A DNA stretch of 64,000 nucleotides, taken from NCBI GenBank assembly GCA_029945375.1, contig CM057061.1:310001-374000 (forward strand). The letters are read 5' to 3'. Source of the DNA: Agaricus subrufescens. Lineage: Eukaryota; Basidiomycota; Agaricomycetes; Agaricales; Agaricaceae. Made by a program: the position numbers and the translations under genes. Below, one piece after another: positions 20,298 to 29,231 of the stretch; within the stretch, counting starts at the first letter, position 1; every line of letters starts with the position of its first letter. The notes under the pieces are model-generated. The model ran no database searches. It saw only the letters and a program-made list of their open reading frames with translations, and was not told the DNA's origin.

Positions 20298-21632
20298 TTA
20301 GGTGCCCTTGTTAAGCATACCCGTCAAAGTATCTTGTTGTTGTGCGAGGAACTCGTAACGGCGTACAGAAACTTCCAAGTCCTGAGCAGCCGAAACTAAT
20401 TGGCCATTAGTGACCAAGTATCTAGCCTCCAAGTTGTGCTTGGATGAGGTCTTGAGGGCGGCATGGTCGACCTCGAGGGCGGAAGCTGCAAGTCCTTGTA
20501 CAACACTAAGAAGGCCTTTGCCTAATAGATATGCATCAGTACAGATCATAAACTAGCTAGTAGCAGATACCGCACCAGAATGTAACGGGGCAGTTATGGA
20601 TGCCGCAGTACCCATACCAGTAAGGAGCTGTACAGCGCGTTTGTAAGTCCAGCTACTAGTATCCAAGCCGGGCACAGTGGCATAAGGAATACGCACCGTC
20701 TGGGGACGAATAGGAGATGGCCCCTGAAACGACCAGATAGAGAGGACTAATCAGGAATGGGTGCGATATCAGAAGTAGTTAGTTGCACGCACCGCAGCAG
20801 AACAAGAGTTGCTTCGAGTTCTGGCGGAAGAGGCTTCACTACCTGGGGCAGTGGGGACGAGAGAAGGAATAGACCCATCATCGTCGATCTCCATGGCCTA
20901 GGGGCGATATTAACCACTAGTTAAGAAACAAGAAGAAGATCAGCTTACGTTAGATGTAGCAGGAAGCTTAGGAGCATTATGAGGAGGGACGACAACGACC
21001 TCCTCTTCGCTACCGCTATCGCTACTCTCGACAGTGGCAGAGGACTTAATAGTCTTAGCATAACGACGCTGAATCCTCATCAGCACCTAATAGAGCAAGT
21101 AGCTAGAGGTTTACCTTTTTAGAAGGAGGGACGTTAGACGCCTCAGACCCAGCCGAGGAACCTTTAGTGCTGATATTGGATACAGGGGTGGCGTTGCCGG
21201 ACGAGGGACCCTTGGTACGAGTCTTCTGTTCCAGGATCTCAACTAGCCTGGAGTATACAGTGGGATACTTGTAATCCTTTTCGAAATTGTCCTGCCAGTG
21301 GTCGAAACAGCGTTTAGTACGGCCCAGCAATTTGAATATCTCGGGCTTGTCAACGGCTGCGGGATCGGACTTGAGCTGCTGTAGCAAGGCAGTCTGTATG
21401 GCATCGTTAGATAAAACTAAAATAGGACAAGCTAGCCACAACGCACAGCAGAATCAGGCACCAGGGACAAGGCATTGCCTACAGAACCTCGAGTGGTTTG
21501 TTTCGACTCGTAGCGATTGACGCGATGGTGATAATTAGTGACATTATCTTCCAACTCGGTCTTAGCTAGTTGCGTATCGGGACGTAAACCGCCAGAAGGG
21601 CCAGTAGGGGCATTGGAAGGGGTCGAAGACAT
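20298..21632 (-). CDS. RT2 antisense accessory gene B, unknown function
   Basis: Not recognised. A six-exon minus-strand gene: complement(20298..20521, 20576..20723, 20793..20897, 20949..21068, 21115..21393, 21447..21632). The total is 1,062 nt, exactly 354 codons, through five short GT-AG introns (46-69 nt; GTGCG, GTAA donors). The start (MSSTPSNAPTGPSGG) is 62 nt downstream of a TATA box. Visible features: a charged helical segment (GRTKRCFDHWQDNFEKDYKY) near residue 90, a Ser/Thr/Gly-rich linker, an acidic SDSGSEEEV patch, and a C-terminal helical part with heptad-like spacing (LVSAAQDLEVSVRRYEFLAQQ). No enzyme motif, signal peptide or membrane span. Stop 20298-20300 lies 125 bp after the pol stop, tail to tail. 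The 3' acceptor of the fourth intron is the least certain. Confidence 0.7.
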
Positions 21633-21693
21633 GTAGGGCGAATCGAGGGTAGGGTAGGCGGTTCGATGTCTGAAAATAAACCGAGGAGGGCCT

Positions 21694-21701
21694 CTTTTAT
21701 A
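21694..21701 (-). promoter_or_regulatory. TATA box of antisense gene B
   Basis: On the minus strand the sequence reads GGCTATAAAAGAGG, a near-perfect TATA box, 62 nt before the ATG at 21632. Confidence 0.65.
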
Positions 21702-22439
21702 GCCGCCTCGACCAGCAAAATCAGATACGAAGCGAACTCGACCCATGGCATCCTGCTAGCTAGTGAGCGATAATAAAGCATGGGTAGGGGGACTTGTTCA
21801 CTTCTCGGGTACCTACCGACCACATGCTCCAGAGCACGTAACTTGGTAGTTCGGAAAAATGTAAGCGGCATTCGCTTAGACCTGCACACTTGTAAAGGAC
21901 GTGCTAGCTGGTGTCACAAGGGCAACTTATGCACTAAGTGTTCGACGAGGGCGTCTTAAACATATAGTGGGGGGGAGGGGTAAAAGAGAACCTCCGTAGG
22001 TTTTTTCAGGCCAGGCCGTAAGCAGCAAGGGAATATACAAGACCTTTACCTCGCAAAAAGACAGAAAAGCAACCAGCCTAATGCTGGGAAGAGATCGGCT
22101 TCCGATCTACTCTAAAAAGAGGAGCGATCGGATTACAGATAGCCCAATTTCAAATAACAGAGCGAAATCTCAAAGGTGTGACGCGATGAAATAATTGCCA
22201 CCAGAAGGAGATAAGTTGTAGTTACGGATCAAGAATCCGATTAGGGCACCAGCTAGCTGTTTGCGGAAACACAAGCTAGGAACGGAACAACAGAAATTTG
22301 AATTCAGTACTTTAACTACGACAGAGATGGGAGTGGATACCCGAGTTAAGTACAGATTCAAAACAAGACAACAGCAAGATAAGACAGAAAAATAAAATGA
22401 AACCGTGGCAGAAATGGAGACCCCACCAGCAGACGACGA
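21702..22439. other. Spacer between antisense genes B and A
   Basis: No coding frame holds up here. It contains a G-run near 21967-21978 and a perfect hairpin AGATCGG-CTT-CCGATCT at 22092-22108. It should include the 3' end of gene A and the upstream promoter of gene B. CTAG motifs continue. Confidence 0.5.
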
Positions 22440-24226
22440 TCAAACGGCAGACTCGTCCACCACAGCCTTGCCTTTGCCTTTGGACGGCGAGGAGCGAGAA
22501 GAGGAGGTAATGGGGACGACGGCCTCAGCGGCCACCTCCTCTTCAGAAGCATCTTCATCGGCGGCCTCCTCTCCAGCAAGTTCGTCATTGACAGAATCTT
22601 CAGAAGCCTCAGTTGGCTGGCGAAAGTGCATCTCCTGAGCCATCGTATTACGAGTTGAAAAACTAGCATGAAGGGGGGGCCTCTCCGGGAGGTTACTCCA
22701 GTAATGACCGCCACGGTGCAAGTCGTCGGTCTCATGAATAAAGTTCATCATGTCGCCGTAAGCCTGATAGAGACGAAGAGCGGCTTCATGAGAAGCTTCG
22801 GGGGCGCCAGGGGACGGAAAGAATTGTTCACAAATCTCGAAAAGCGTATCGAGTTGCGAACGATCCTTGACGAGATGGGCGTTGACGAAATAATCGGGAT
22901 CGTGGGCATGCACTGCTCGAGCTTGCAAAATCTCCGCGGCGTGACAGGCACAATCAGACAGAAGACGAGCTTGGGACAATGACAGAAGCTTCTGTTGCAT
23001 CGTCAATTGAGTGTAACCAACGCTAAGATTGCGCGCGGCAACACGAAGAGCTAGAAAAGAAGTAAAACCGACAAAATCAGTACAGAAAAAGACCAAAGAG
23101 AAAAGACGTACAGGACTCGCTAGAGAGACCATGAGAACGGAGGGCCTCGGCCAAGAATTGGACCACAGGCGCAGGCTTATTGTGGGAGCAATGGGAACGG
23201 CCTTTAGCGCGACAAGTTAAACATGCAGCACCAGCTATAGCAGCGCTGAGTTCGTCACGCACGTCCGCCGTCGCTGCCCGAGTCTCACCAGAAAGAGTAT
23301 CGTAAGAATGATCACAGATGTTGAAATTCAACAAACAAGAGATACAACCGCCATCCGGGACCGCACGAGAGCAGATATCAGAAGCCATAGTGAAGAGGCT
23401 AGCCGTATGATCAAGGATGGGGGTGCCAGCAACAATACCATAGTCCCGTACTAAGTCGTCGCTACGACGTAAGCCTGTAAAAGAGCAGATCAGCGAAACT
23501 AGTTTAAAAAGAAACGGAAGTCTTCAAAACATACCACTGCCACGAACCGGGGGGGGGTGTTTCTTATCGAATTTGGCCTTCTCAGTGATAGTAAGCAAGG
23601 CGCCTTTGCGACGCTCGATAGGGTCCGCCTTCGGAGCTTTCGTTTTGGCAGGGAGGGTTGTTTTGGACGTGGAAGCGGGAGGAGTAGCTTTGATTTTGGA
23701 AGCGGCAGCAGACTGACGCGCAGAGGTGCGAGGAGCTTTAGCGGAAACCACCTCAGGCGAAACAGAACGAGGGCGCTTCTGGCCGCGGGCTGGGCGCTCA
23801 GCAGAATCGTTAGCCAATTCGTCAACGCTTCCTTCGGCAGTTTCATCGGCGGAATCCTCGCTAGACACCGAACAATCAATAGCATCCCTAGTTAGTATCA
23901 TCCTAAGGATCGACTCACGGATCAGAAGCAACGGGGTCCTCTACCTCAACAACGGGAAGAGGGTCCGGTTCAGCGGCTTGCAACTTCGCCAGTTTCTCGG
24001 CGAGGGCAGTCTCCTCAGCGCGAGCTTGTGCGAGTACGCGAGCAGCAGTCTTTGCAGTCAAAGAGGCCTTCAAAGCCACAAGCGCCGCCGACGGAGGGGC
24101 AGATGTAGTAGCAGAAGAAGCGGCGACCTTTTCCTGTTTGATATGGGGCCGAGACTTAGATTTGGGAGCAGTTTGAGGCTTCGAGGCGACAGTAGACTTG
24201 CGAGGCTTGGGTTTAGCAGCAGGCAT
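22440..24226 (-). CDS. RT2 antisense accessory gene A, double CCCH-motif protein
   Basis: Not recognised. Four exons: complement(22440..23050, 23112..23474, 23535..23860, 23919..24226), introns 58-61 nt with clear branch sites, total 1,608 nt, exactly 536 codons. The N-terminal 100 residues are Ala/Pro/Lys-rich and basic; the next 100 are acidic then basic (RGQKRPRSVSPE, nuclear-signal-like). From residue 246 a cysteine region has two matching motifs: C255-x2-C258-x6-C265-x-H267 and C296-x2-C299-x7-C307-x-H309, likely two metal sites. A helical, His/Cys-containing region follows (SQARLLSDCACHAAEILQARA) to about residue 440, then an acidic Glu/Ala/Ser tail ending in a basic patch. The layout suggests a nuclear or nucleic-acid-binding protein; that is inference. 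It has its own TATA box. Confidence 0.75.
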
Positions 24227-24280
24227 CGTAGAAGCAGGAGGCAAGAAACAAAGGACACGCTACCAAGCCAAGGAAACGTT

Positions 24281-24287
24281 TATATAA
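24281..24287 (-). promoter_or_regulatory. TATA box of antisense gene A
   Basis: On the minus strand the context is GCCTTATATAAACG, 55 nt before the ATG at 24226. This and the matching box of gene B argue for internal antisense promoters inside RT2. Confidence 0.65.
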
Positions 24288-24667
24288 GGCGTTCCCGGCC
24301 GAGTTGGTAGTTGGCCGAGCCCGTAACCGCCGTACCTAATAAAGCAACGCCACCTACCTAATCCTATGCCATCGCAGGAACACGATTAAAATCGGACGAG
24401 ACAAAAAGCACGGACGAGCTGTTTTGTCCATCCATACCAGTTACAGCGATGTTTCTGTCTCTACACAAGTGAGCTAGACAGTAAAAAGACAGAAGAATCA
24501 GTAGCTATCGAGGAACGGAGGATAAGGTATAAAAATAGAAGCGGAGATAGCGAGTCCGATCAAGCGATGGAGGATCCGCCAACCCGGGAACTAACTAGTT
24601 AACCCCGAGGTCCGAGATCTAAAAATATTCGCCACGTGTACCCAATATTCCGCACCCCGTAGTTAAA

Positions 24668-24844
24668 ATGACAGGCAGACCGCTAGTTCCTAAAACATCA
24701 GCAACACGTGTGGCTAAAAGCACCCGAGGGATTCGCGTAGGCACAAGTCAGTATACCAGAAGCATGGCAACAGCCCCGATAAACTCAGAAATATCCAGCA
24801 GTTCGATGACTGGGGACAGTCAGCTTATAGTGAGGGGGAGATGA
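24668..24844 (+). CDS. Small ORF ending in the RT2 3' LTR
   Basis: 58 codons from ATG 24668; the stop TGA is the first triplet of the LTR. The product is basic and Ser/Thr/Arg-rich (MTGRPLVPKTSATRVAKSTR). The frame runs through the polypurine tract, which limits how much selection it can show. It could be the remnant of a longer sense-strand gene, a spliced reading frame, or chance. Confidence 0.25.
   Translation: MTGRPLVPKTSATRVAKSTRGIRVGTSQYTRSMATAPINSEISSSSMTGDSQLIVRGR
24830..24841 (+). other. RT2 polypurine tract
   Basis: GTGAGGGGGAGA lies directly before the 3' LTR start TGATACGG and is the expected plus-strand primer. Confidence 0.8.
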
Positions 24845-26192
24845 TACGGCCCGCGCCGTTTTACGCGTAGAAATGTACTAGCTAGTATTTACAAGGGTAT
24901 AACACCCACTAGCCAAGGTGCAGGGTCAGAACCTAACCATCTCTCGACACCTCAATAGTATCTCTCGTAGTCTGATAAATCCGCCTTGACTCTTATACGG
25001 GAAAACTGTACCGTGTAAGGCAAATATAGTCACTAGCTACCAGGAATGATCCGAGTAGAGGCATTAGATCTGGTGGTGACAACTAATTAGGCCGAAATAC
25101 GACGATGACGCTCTAACTACCTAGACGAAACGTCGATTTATGCTTAGCGAAACTACAGATCACTCCTCCCGAGATATACTATTCGAAGCAGTTGACCCGC
25201 AGAAGACATCGGCTCGGACAGGGAACGGCTATCACGCAAACTAGCGAGCTGAAATCCCATCAGATTATCGTGGACCCACTAGCTAGCCGGACATATCACC
25301 GATTAGGATTCTCATCACATATCGATAACGAATCTGAACGGATAGAACGTTCAGCCAAGCGGCCTTCGGCATTCTGAAACCTGACAACGTACCCATGTGG
25401 ATGCCAGGGGTAGCACAATGGGGACTAGCTACCATTGTTAGTTGGAAGGGGTAAGGTGCTAAGCGACGTCAGGCAGCACCTGCTCCAACCATGATGATTG
25501 GTGCGGATAGGATCTATCCGTACCCTCAGCCCAGTCCATATGATACCCTTAGCAATAGTAGAACTACTTTGTTAATATTTGTACGCATAATGTGAATATA
25601 AAAACCCTCTAGCTAGCGTCAAGAAAGGCAAGCAATCTCCGGCCCACGTCTAGCTTTGAGGATCGTGATTTGTAAAGTAGCGATCTAATAAGTGAATAAC
25701 AACTAGCTTGCGAGAGAGCTTCTAGAAAAACTCAGACTAGTTCAGCAGTTCACGTCGGAGACGCTACCCGTTCAGAGAATTCACTAGGTTGACAGTGATA
25801 CGATAGTTTAAGAGACTAGCTAGGCTACCATCGCACGCTTATATCCAGCAGAGGTGTAAGTCGGTGCTAGTTTGAGTTGTAATTGCGGAGTCGGTGGATA
25901 ACTGGCGAGTTAGATCATCGCAGCTCCTCATTAAACGTCATTGGTGCGACTTAGTTTGGCTACAACGCAGTAGCTAGAGTTCAAAGTTCACGTAGCCCTT
26001 CGGCCCGTTCGTAGCTAGAACAAGTTTGAGGATTCTTTTATTTGGAATTCCTTCTTTATTAACTTTAACTTCGAAATAACCTTTTCTCTTGAACATCTCC
26101 CCACGAACTTGCATTTACGAGTACTAGTTAGTGAAGTGTGGTGTGTTTATTAAACTAGCTACACCCTTAACGTTTCATTTACTACCTCTACA
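24842..26192 (+). repeat. RT2 3' LTR
   Basis: 1,351 bp copy of 11885-13235. Differences seen by eye: T/C near 12592, T/G near 12682, A/G and C/A near 12829-12835, T/C near 13137. The copy is followed by the TCGG target duplication. Confidence 0.93.
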
Positions 26193-26196
26193 TCGG
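26193..26196. repeat. RT2 target-site duplication, right copy (TCGG)
   Basis: Second copy of the TCGG found at 11881-11884. To its right the RT1 gag frame continues on the minus strand. Confidence 0.88.
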
Positions 26197-26734
26197 AGAA
26201 GTGGGAAGGGGTGCCAACCAAACGGCCATTCATGGTGATAAGCTCTTCAATCCACGTCACGAAGTTGTCTTTATCTTTCATGATGCGACGGGACATCTCC
26301 AAGTGTAACGTAATGTGCCAGTTGTCAGGAAGAAAACGTTGTCGTAGTTGAATGATGAACTCATCGAGTTTCAACTTAACCAGATCTGCTCGTTTAGTTG
26401 CGATCCAGTTGGCAATGGGCATACATGTAGACAGACAAGTCATGGCACGTGCGACCTTGAGTTCGTCGGCCAAGGGCTTTGTCAGACCGTCAAAGTAATT
26501 TGCGCATGCAGTATGGAAATCGGCTAGGAATGCCGCATTAATGGAGGTGATTGGAACATTGGGGATCGAGGGTAAACACCCCAGTTGTAACACGATTCCA
26601 GAAGGCAGTTTAATGCCAGACATTGTTGTGTGAAAGATGATGTCTGTAGAATCGTCTGATGAAGTGGGAGAAGGAGGACGAGGCGTTGGGTTATCCGCTG
26701 GTGGAGAAGGTGCAGGTGTAGGTGTAGAAGGCAA
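26197..26734 (-). CDS. RT1 Gag, N-terminal part (upstream of the RT2 insertion)
   Basis: The minus-strand frame begins in a Pro/Thr/Ser-rich region and has a Gag capsid-like core (LADFHTACANYFDGLTKP, then WIATKRADLVKLKLDEFI and RQRFLPDNWHITLHLEM). It runs in frame into the RT2 junction at Ser-Asp. The stated start is a TTG; the frame extends further upstream without a clear ATG, and the first internal ATG is MSGIKLPSG near 26624. The start is therefore undetermined. Together with 11007-11884 it makes one Gag with a capsid region and zinc knuckle. Confidence 0.75.
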
Positions 26735-26840
26735 CGGAGGGGTATCCTTTGTTCGCCGAATACGAGAACGTGTAACTGGTGCCAGTACTATGGGACAAGT
26801 GATACTTGTTAATATATGTGTGAAAAATTGGGATATATGC

Positions 26841-26933
26841 GGGGGAAAATTGCGTCAAAGCGCGGGGGAAAATTGCGTCAAAGCGCGAAGGGAAATTGCG
26901 TCAAAGCGCTAAAGGAAAACTGCGTCTGAGCGC
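26841..26933 (-). repeat. Four tandem 23-24 bp repeats in the RT1 leader
   Basis: Units begin at 26841, 26864, 26887 and 26910. The first two are identical (GGGGGAAAATTGCGTCAAAG plus CGC on the plus strand); the third and fourth have diverged. They sit between the 5' LTR and gag. Confidence 0.85.
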
Positions 26934-27067
26934 TTGTTTGTGAATTAAAGAAACTACTAAGAGTTTCTGAGTGTGGCTGTTTGTTCTCGACGAATGAATT
27001 CGACGAGTACACGATTGGAAGTACTCAAAATGTAATCGTTTAGATAACTCACTATCACACGTAAAAG

Positions 27068-27234
27068 GAGTATTTCCAAGTTGTGTATTCAAGAACGTAG
27101 AAGGAGAAGGATACGCGTATCAAGTATGGAGGTTATAACAGAAGTAAATGGGAAGAAGGAAGAAGCACTATACATACGTCAGTCTTTATATCTGTCTAAT
27201 AATAGTGTGATGACGTTGTAAGCTGGGGCTTACA
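27068..27234 (-). repeat. RT1 5' LTR
   Basis: Direct copy of 7014-7180 with one substitution; TATA-like ATATAAA on the minus strand at 27185-27191. On the element side (27067 downward) there is no TGG-type primer site, so the priming mode is unclear. Confidence 0.9.
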
Positions 27235-27957
27235 TTGTAGGTGCATCGTAACTTAAATATCTAGTTGACGTCATGATAGCCTTTTGAAGTCGAATTAGTC
27301 AATTGTCAATCGAGGTACAGATCAGGCAACCTACAATGGCAATGGCAATGGTACATATGACGATAATAGCAGAGAAAGCAAAAATGCCTACTCGTCGTTG
27401 ATAGTACAAGGCGCATATACGCATCAACATCATCCCTACACAACGCATAGTATCACATGTCTGTTTGAAAGCTTAAAAAACTCACAACCAATGATGATCT
27501 GTACTGTAATTTGCCACCAGATGTTATAGACACGGAGATGTCTACAACTAAGCAATAAAGAATAAATCGGTTGTACCTAAAAGGTAATGCAGAGTTATTC
27601 ACCTCTAGAACAACTCATCAGGTTATTGAATGTAGAATAACAATCGGATGATTAACTAACCATTGGACCCATGTTGATTTGATTCAAGCTCTCGAGACTC
27701 AGCAATTGGTATATACCCTAAAAGCGCCAAGTACCAATTTGCAAAGAAGAGGAGCGAACCACGACTTGGTCGCTGACAGAATATCCGTTTCCAATACCTC
27801 TCAATTTCGGAGGCAAGTGTGAGGAGGTAGTCATACATAAGGAGGGCTAAGATAGTAGGGCCAAGAAGGAGCTAGATTAGATAAGAACATGACGAATTAG
27901 AATATAAGCACCTAGCGATGCCAAAACCATCACCTGTTCCATGGTTCTGATCATCAT
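27235..27957 (-). pseudogene. DUF6533-like membrane protein gene, N-terminal half cut off by RT1
   Basis: Minus-strand exons match the intact copy: LMYDYLLTLASEIERYWKR against LVYDYFLTLDFEIERFWKR, then FFANWYLALLGYIPIA, YNIWWQITVQIII, MMLMRICALYYQRRVG and AFSAIIVICTIAIA. The first ATG candidates are at 27957 and 27942. The homology stops at the RT1 LTR, and the missing C-terminal exons are at 6107-7012. YDYxLT and the W-rich helix are the hallmarks of DUF6533. Exon borders near the N-terminus are uncertain, so other lesions cannot be excluded. Confidence 0.75.
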
Positions 27958-29231
27958 GTCATGTCATTAGTTGATGGCATTCATACAAAGGAGCGATGAA
28001 GCCCAAGTAATGATGTTATAAGAAAATGGACACCTGACTGAGGCGAAATTTTTGCTGGCTCCCGCAACGAGAAGACAGAACGAGACGACCTATTTGGCAC
28101 TCACATTGAAACAACGCTTGTGTCTGTGGTTTCCATATCTACAGTATGTTATCAATGAAGCTTCAAAACGGTAGTTGGTCAGAGCTATGTCAGCCCTTGA
28201 AAGCTATTAGTAGGCGAGAGGGTGACAGGTAAGATCCAAAGACCTGGAGGTGTTTGTGCAAGGAGAGAAGTAGTATTGAAAGATTCCCTGAATCTCCAGG
28301 ATATATAGTCTGCCAGAATGGGGATAAAAGTGGACCGGACCAAGCTGGTTGCCTGCCTAAGTACTGCCGGTCACCACAACCAATAATACCTCAACCCCCA
28401 AATGATTAACAGGCAAAAAAAAGAGCAAAGAATGAATTACCAGTGTGCAACCATCAACGAACAGTACCCAGAAACTGCGGTGATATGGGATCTGGAACAC
28501 CCTAATTATGGTAGTCAGTGTAGTAGTATGACACGCTGATCAAAGTGCTGTATACTTTGCTTACGCCGCATTAACTCAAGCTGCATGTAGATTGGAGTTG
28601 AATGGAGGGAACACCATCACAACTACTTGATGTAGCTAAATCCAGACTTGAGTTACATATAGCGGTGAGCAGCAGATTCATCTCGGGATTAAATGCCCTT
28701 GAATAGTCGTATAGTGTAATAGTGTATTTTACCCGCTTTTCACCATTCAATCTTCGAATGTGACATGAACCTAGTCCACAATTTGACATAGTCATGACCT
28801 TCATTTTGATTTTTGAAGCGTGAATTGTCATATCTGTCGCCGTGGAGAATGGGGCATGACCAAGTACAAACTATTTTGGGGGAGGCAGGGACAAGGAGGC
28901 GTGTTGTTTTTGACATGAAGACAGCTAAATACTGCTCTTACAGGGAAAAGATTGTCTTGGCAGCCACGAGCACCGTCGATGCCTCCTCGACAAAGGTTGA
29001 TAATAGGAAATTGGCTGCCAGACCCCTGACATCAAACATGATCAATTCGCTAATGTGTGCAATAGAAACCAGCTCCCCAAGTAAGCTCGTCATTAGAAAT
29101 AGCACGCATTGCAGTTTCGTACCAGGTAATCTTCGAAGAACCCACAGATACAATTAGACCAACCTCAATACAATTTAGTTACAAATGTAGCATAGCTTAA
29201 GATTTAAACAGGCTGCACACTACTACTGAAA
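27958..29231. other. No recognisable gene
   Basis: The spacer between the two DUF6533-like copies. Short frames exist on both strands (for example 28571-28831 and 28813-29157) but none forms an exon chain or resembles a family I know. Confidence 0.45.

Larger units (their letters stand above)
11885..26192 (+). mobile_element. RT2: 14.3 kb Ty3/gypsy-type LTR retrotransposon with antisense accessory genes
   Basis: Two 1,351 bp LTRs (11885-13235, 24842-26192), a primer-binding-site candidate at 13238, polypurine tract at 24830, and TCGG target duplication define the element. The sense strand holds gag, pro and pol in three overlapping frames linked by two apparent -1 shift sites. A 4.7 kb region follows with two spliced minus-strand genes (20298-21632, 22440-24226). 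I counted at least five differences between the LTRs, about 99.6 percent identity, so the insertion is young, and it is younger than RT1 because it sits inside RT1 gag. All enzyme motifs look intact. CTAG is strongly over-represented throughout. Confidence 0.93.
7014..27234 (-). mobile_element. RT1: Ty3/gypsy chromovirus LTR retrotransposon, itself interrupted by RT2
   Basis: Direct 167 bp repeats at 7014-7180 and 27068-27234 bound a minus-strand element. Subtracting the nested RT2 (14,308 bp plus a 4 bp duplication) leaves about 5.9 kb, normal for a fungal chromovirus. Order on the minus strand: 5' LTR (right), leader with 23 bp tandem repeats, gag (split), a single in-frame TGA, then pol with protease, reverse transcriptase, RNase H, integrase and chromodomain, polypurine tract, 3' LTR (left). 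I see one difference between the two LTRs, so insertion is recent. I found no convincing flanking target duplication: left flank T-run, right flank TTGTA. The insertion site is an intron of a DUF6533-like gene. Confidence 0.9.

Noticed and set aside
22668..24310. Plus-strand frames of 104-194 codons in the RT2 3'region
   Set aside because: They are complements of the spliced antisense gene A, whose exons explain composition and splice sites.
26841..26933. CRISPR-like array
   Set aside because: Units are contiguous without spacers, and the genome is eukaryotic.
7008..27239. A target-site duplication for RT1
   Set aside because: Left flank is a T-run and right flank TTGTA; TTGTA does occur at 6962-6966 but the LTR does not extend that far, so I do not claim it.
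28571..29157. A third DUF6533-like copy between the two others
   Set aside because: Some hydrophobic stretches on the minus strand, but no YDYxLT or LRDP hallmarks.
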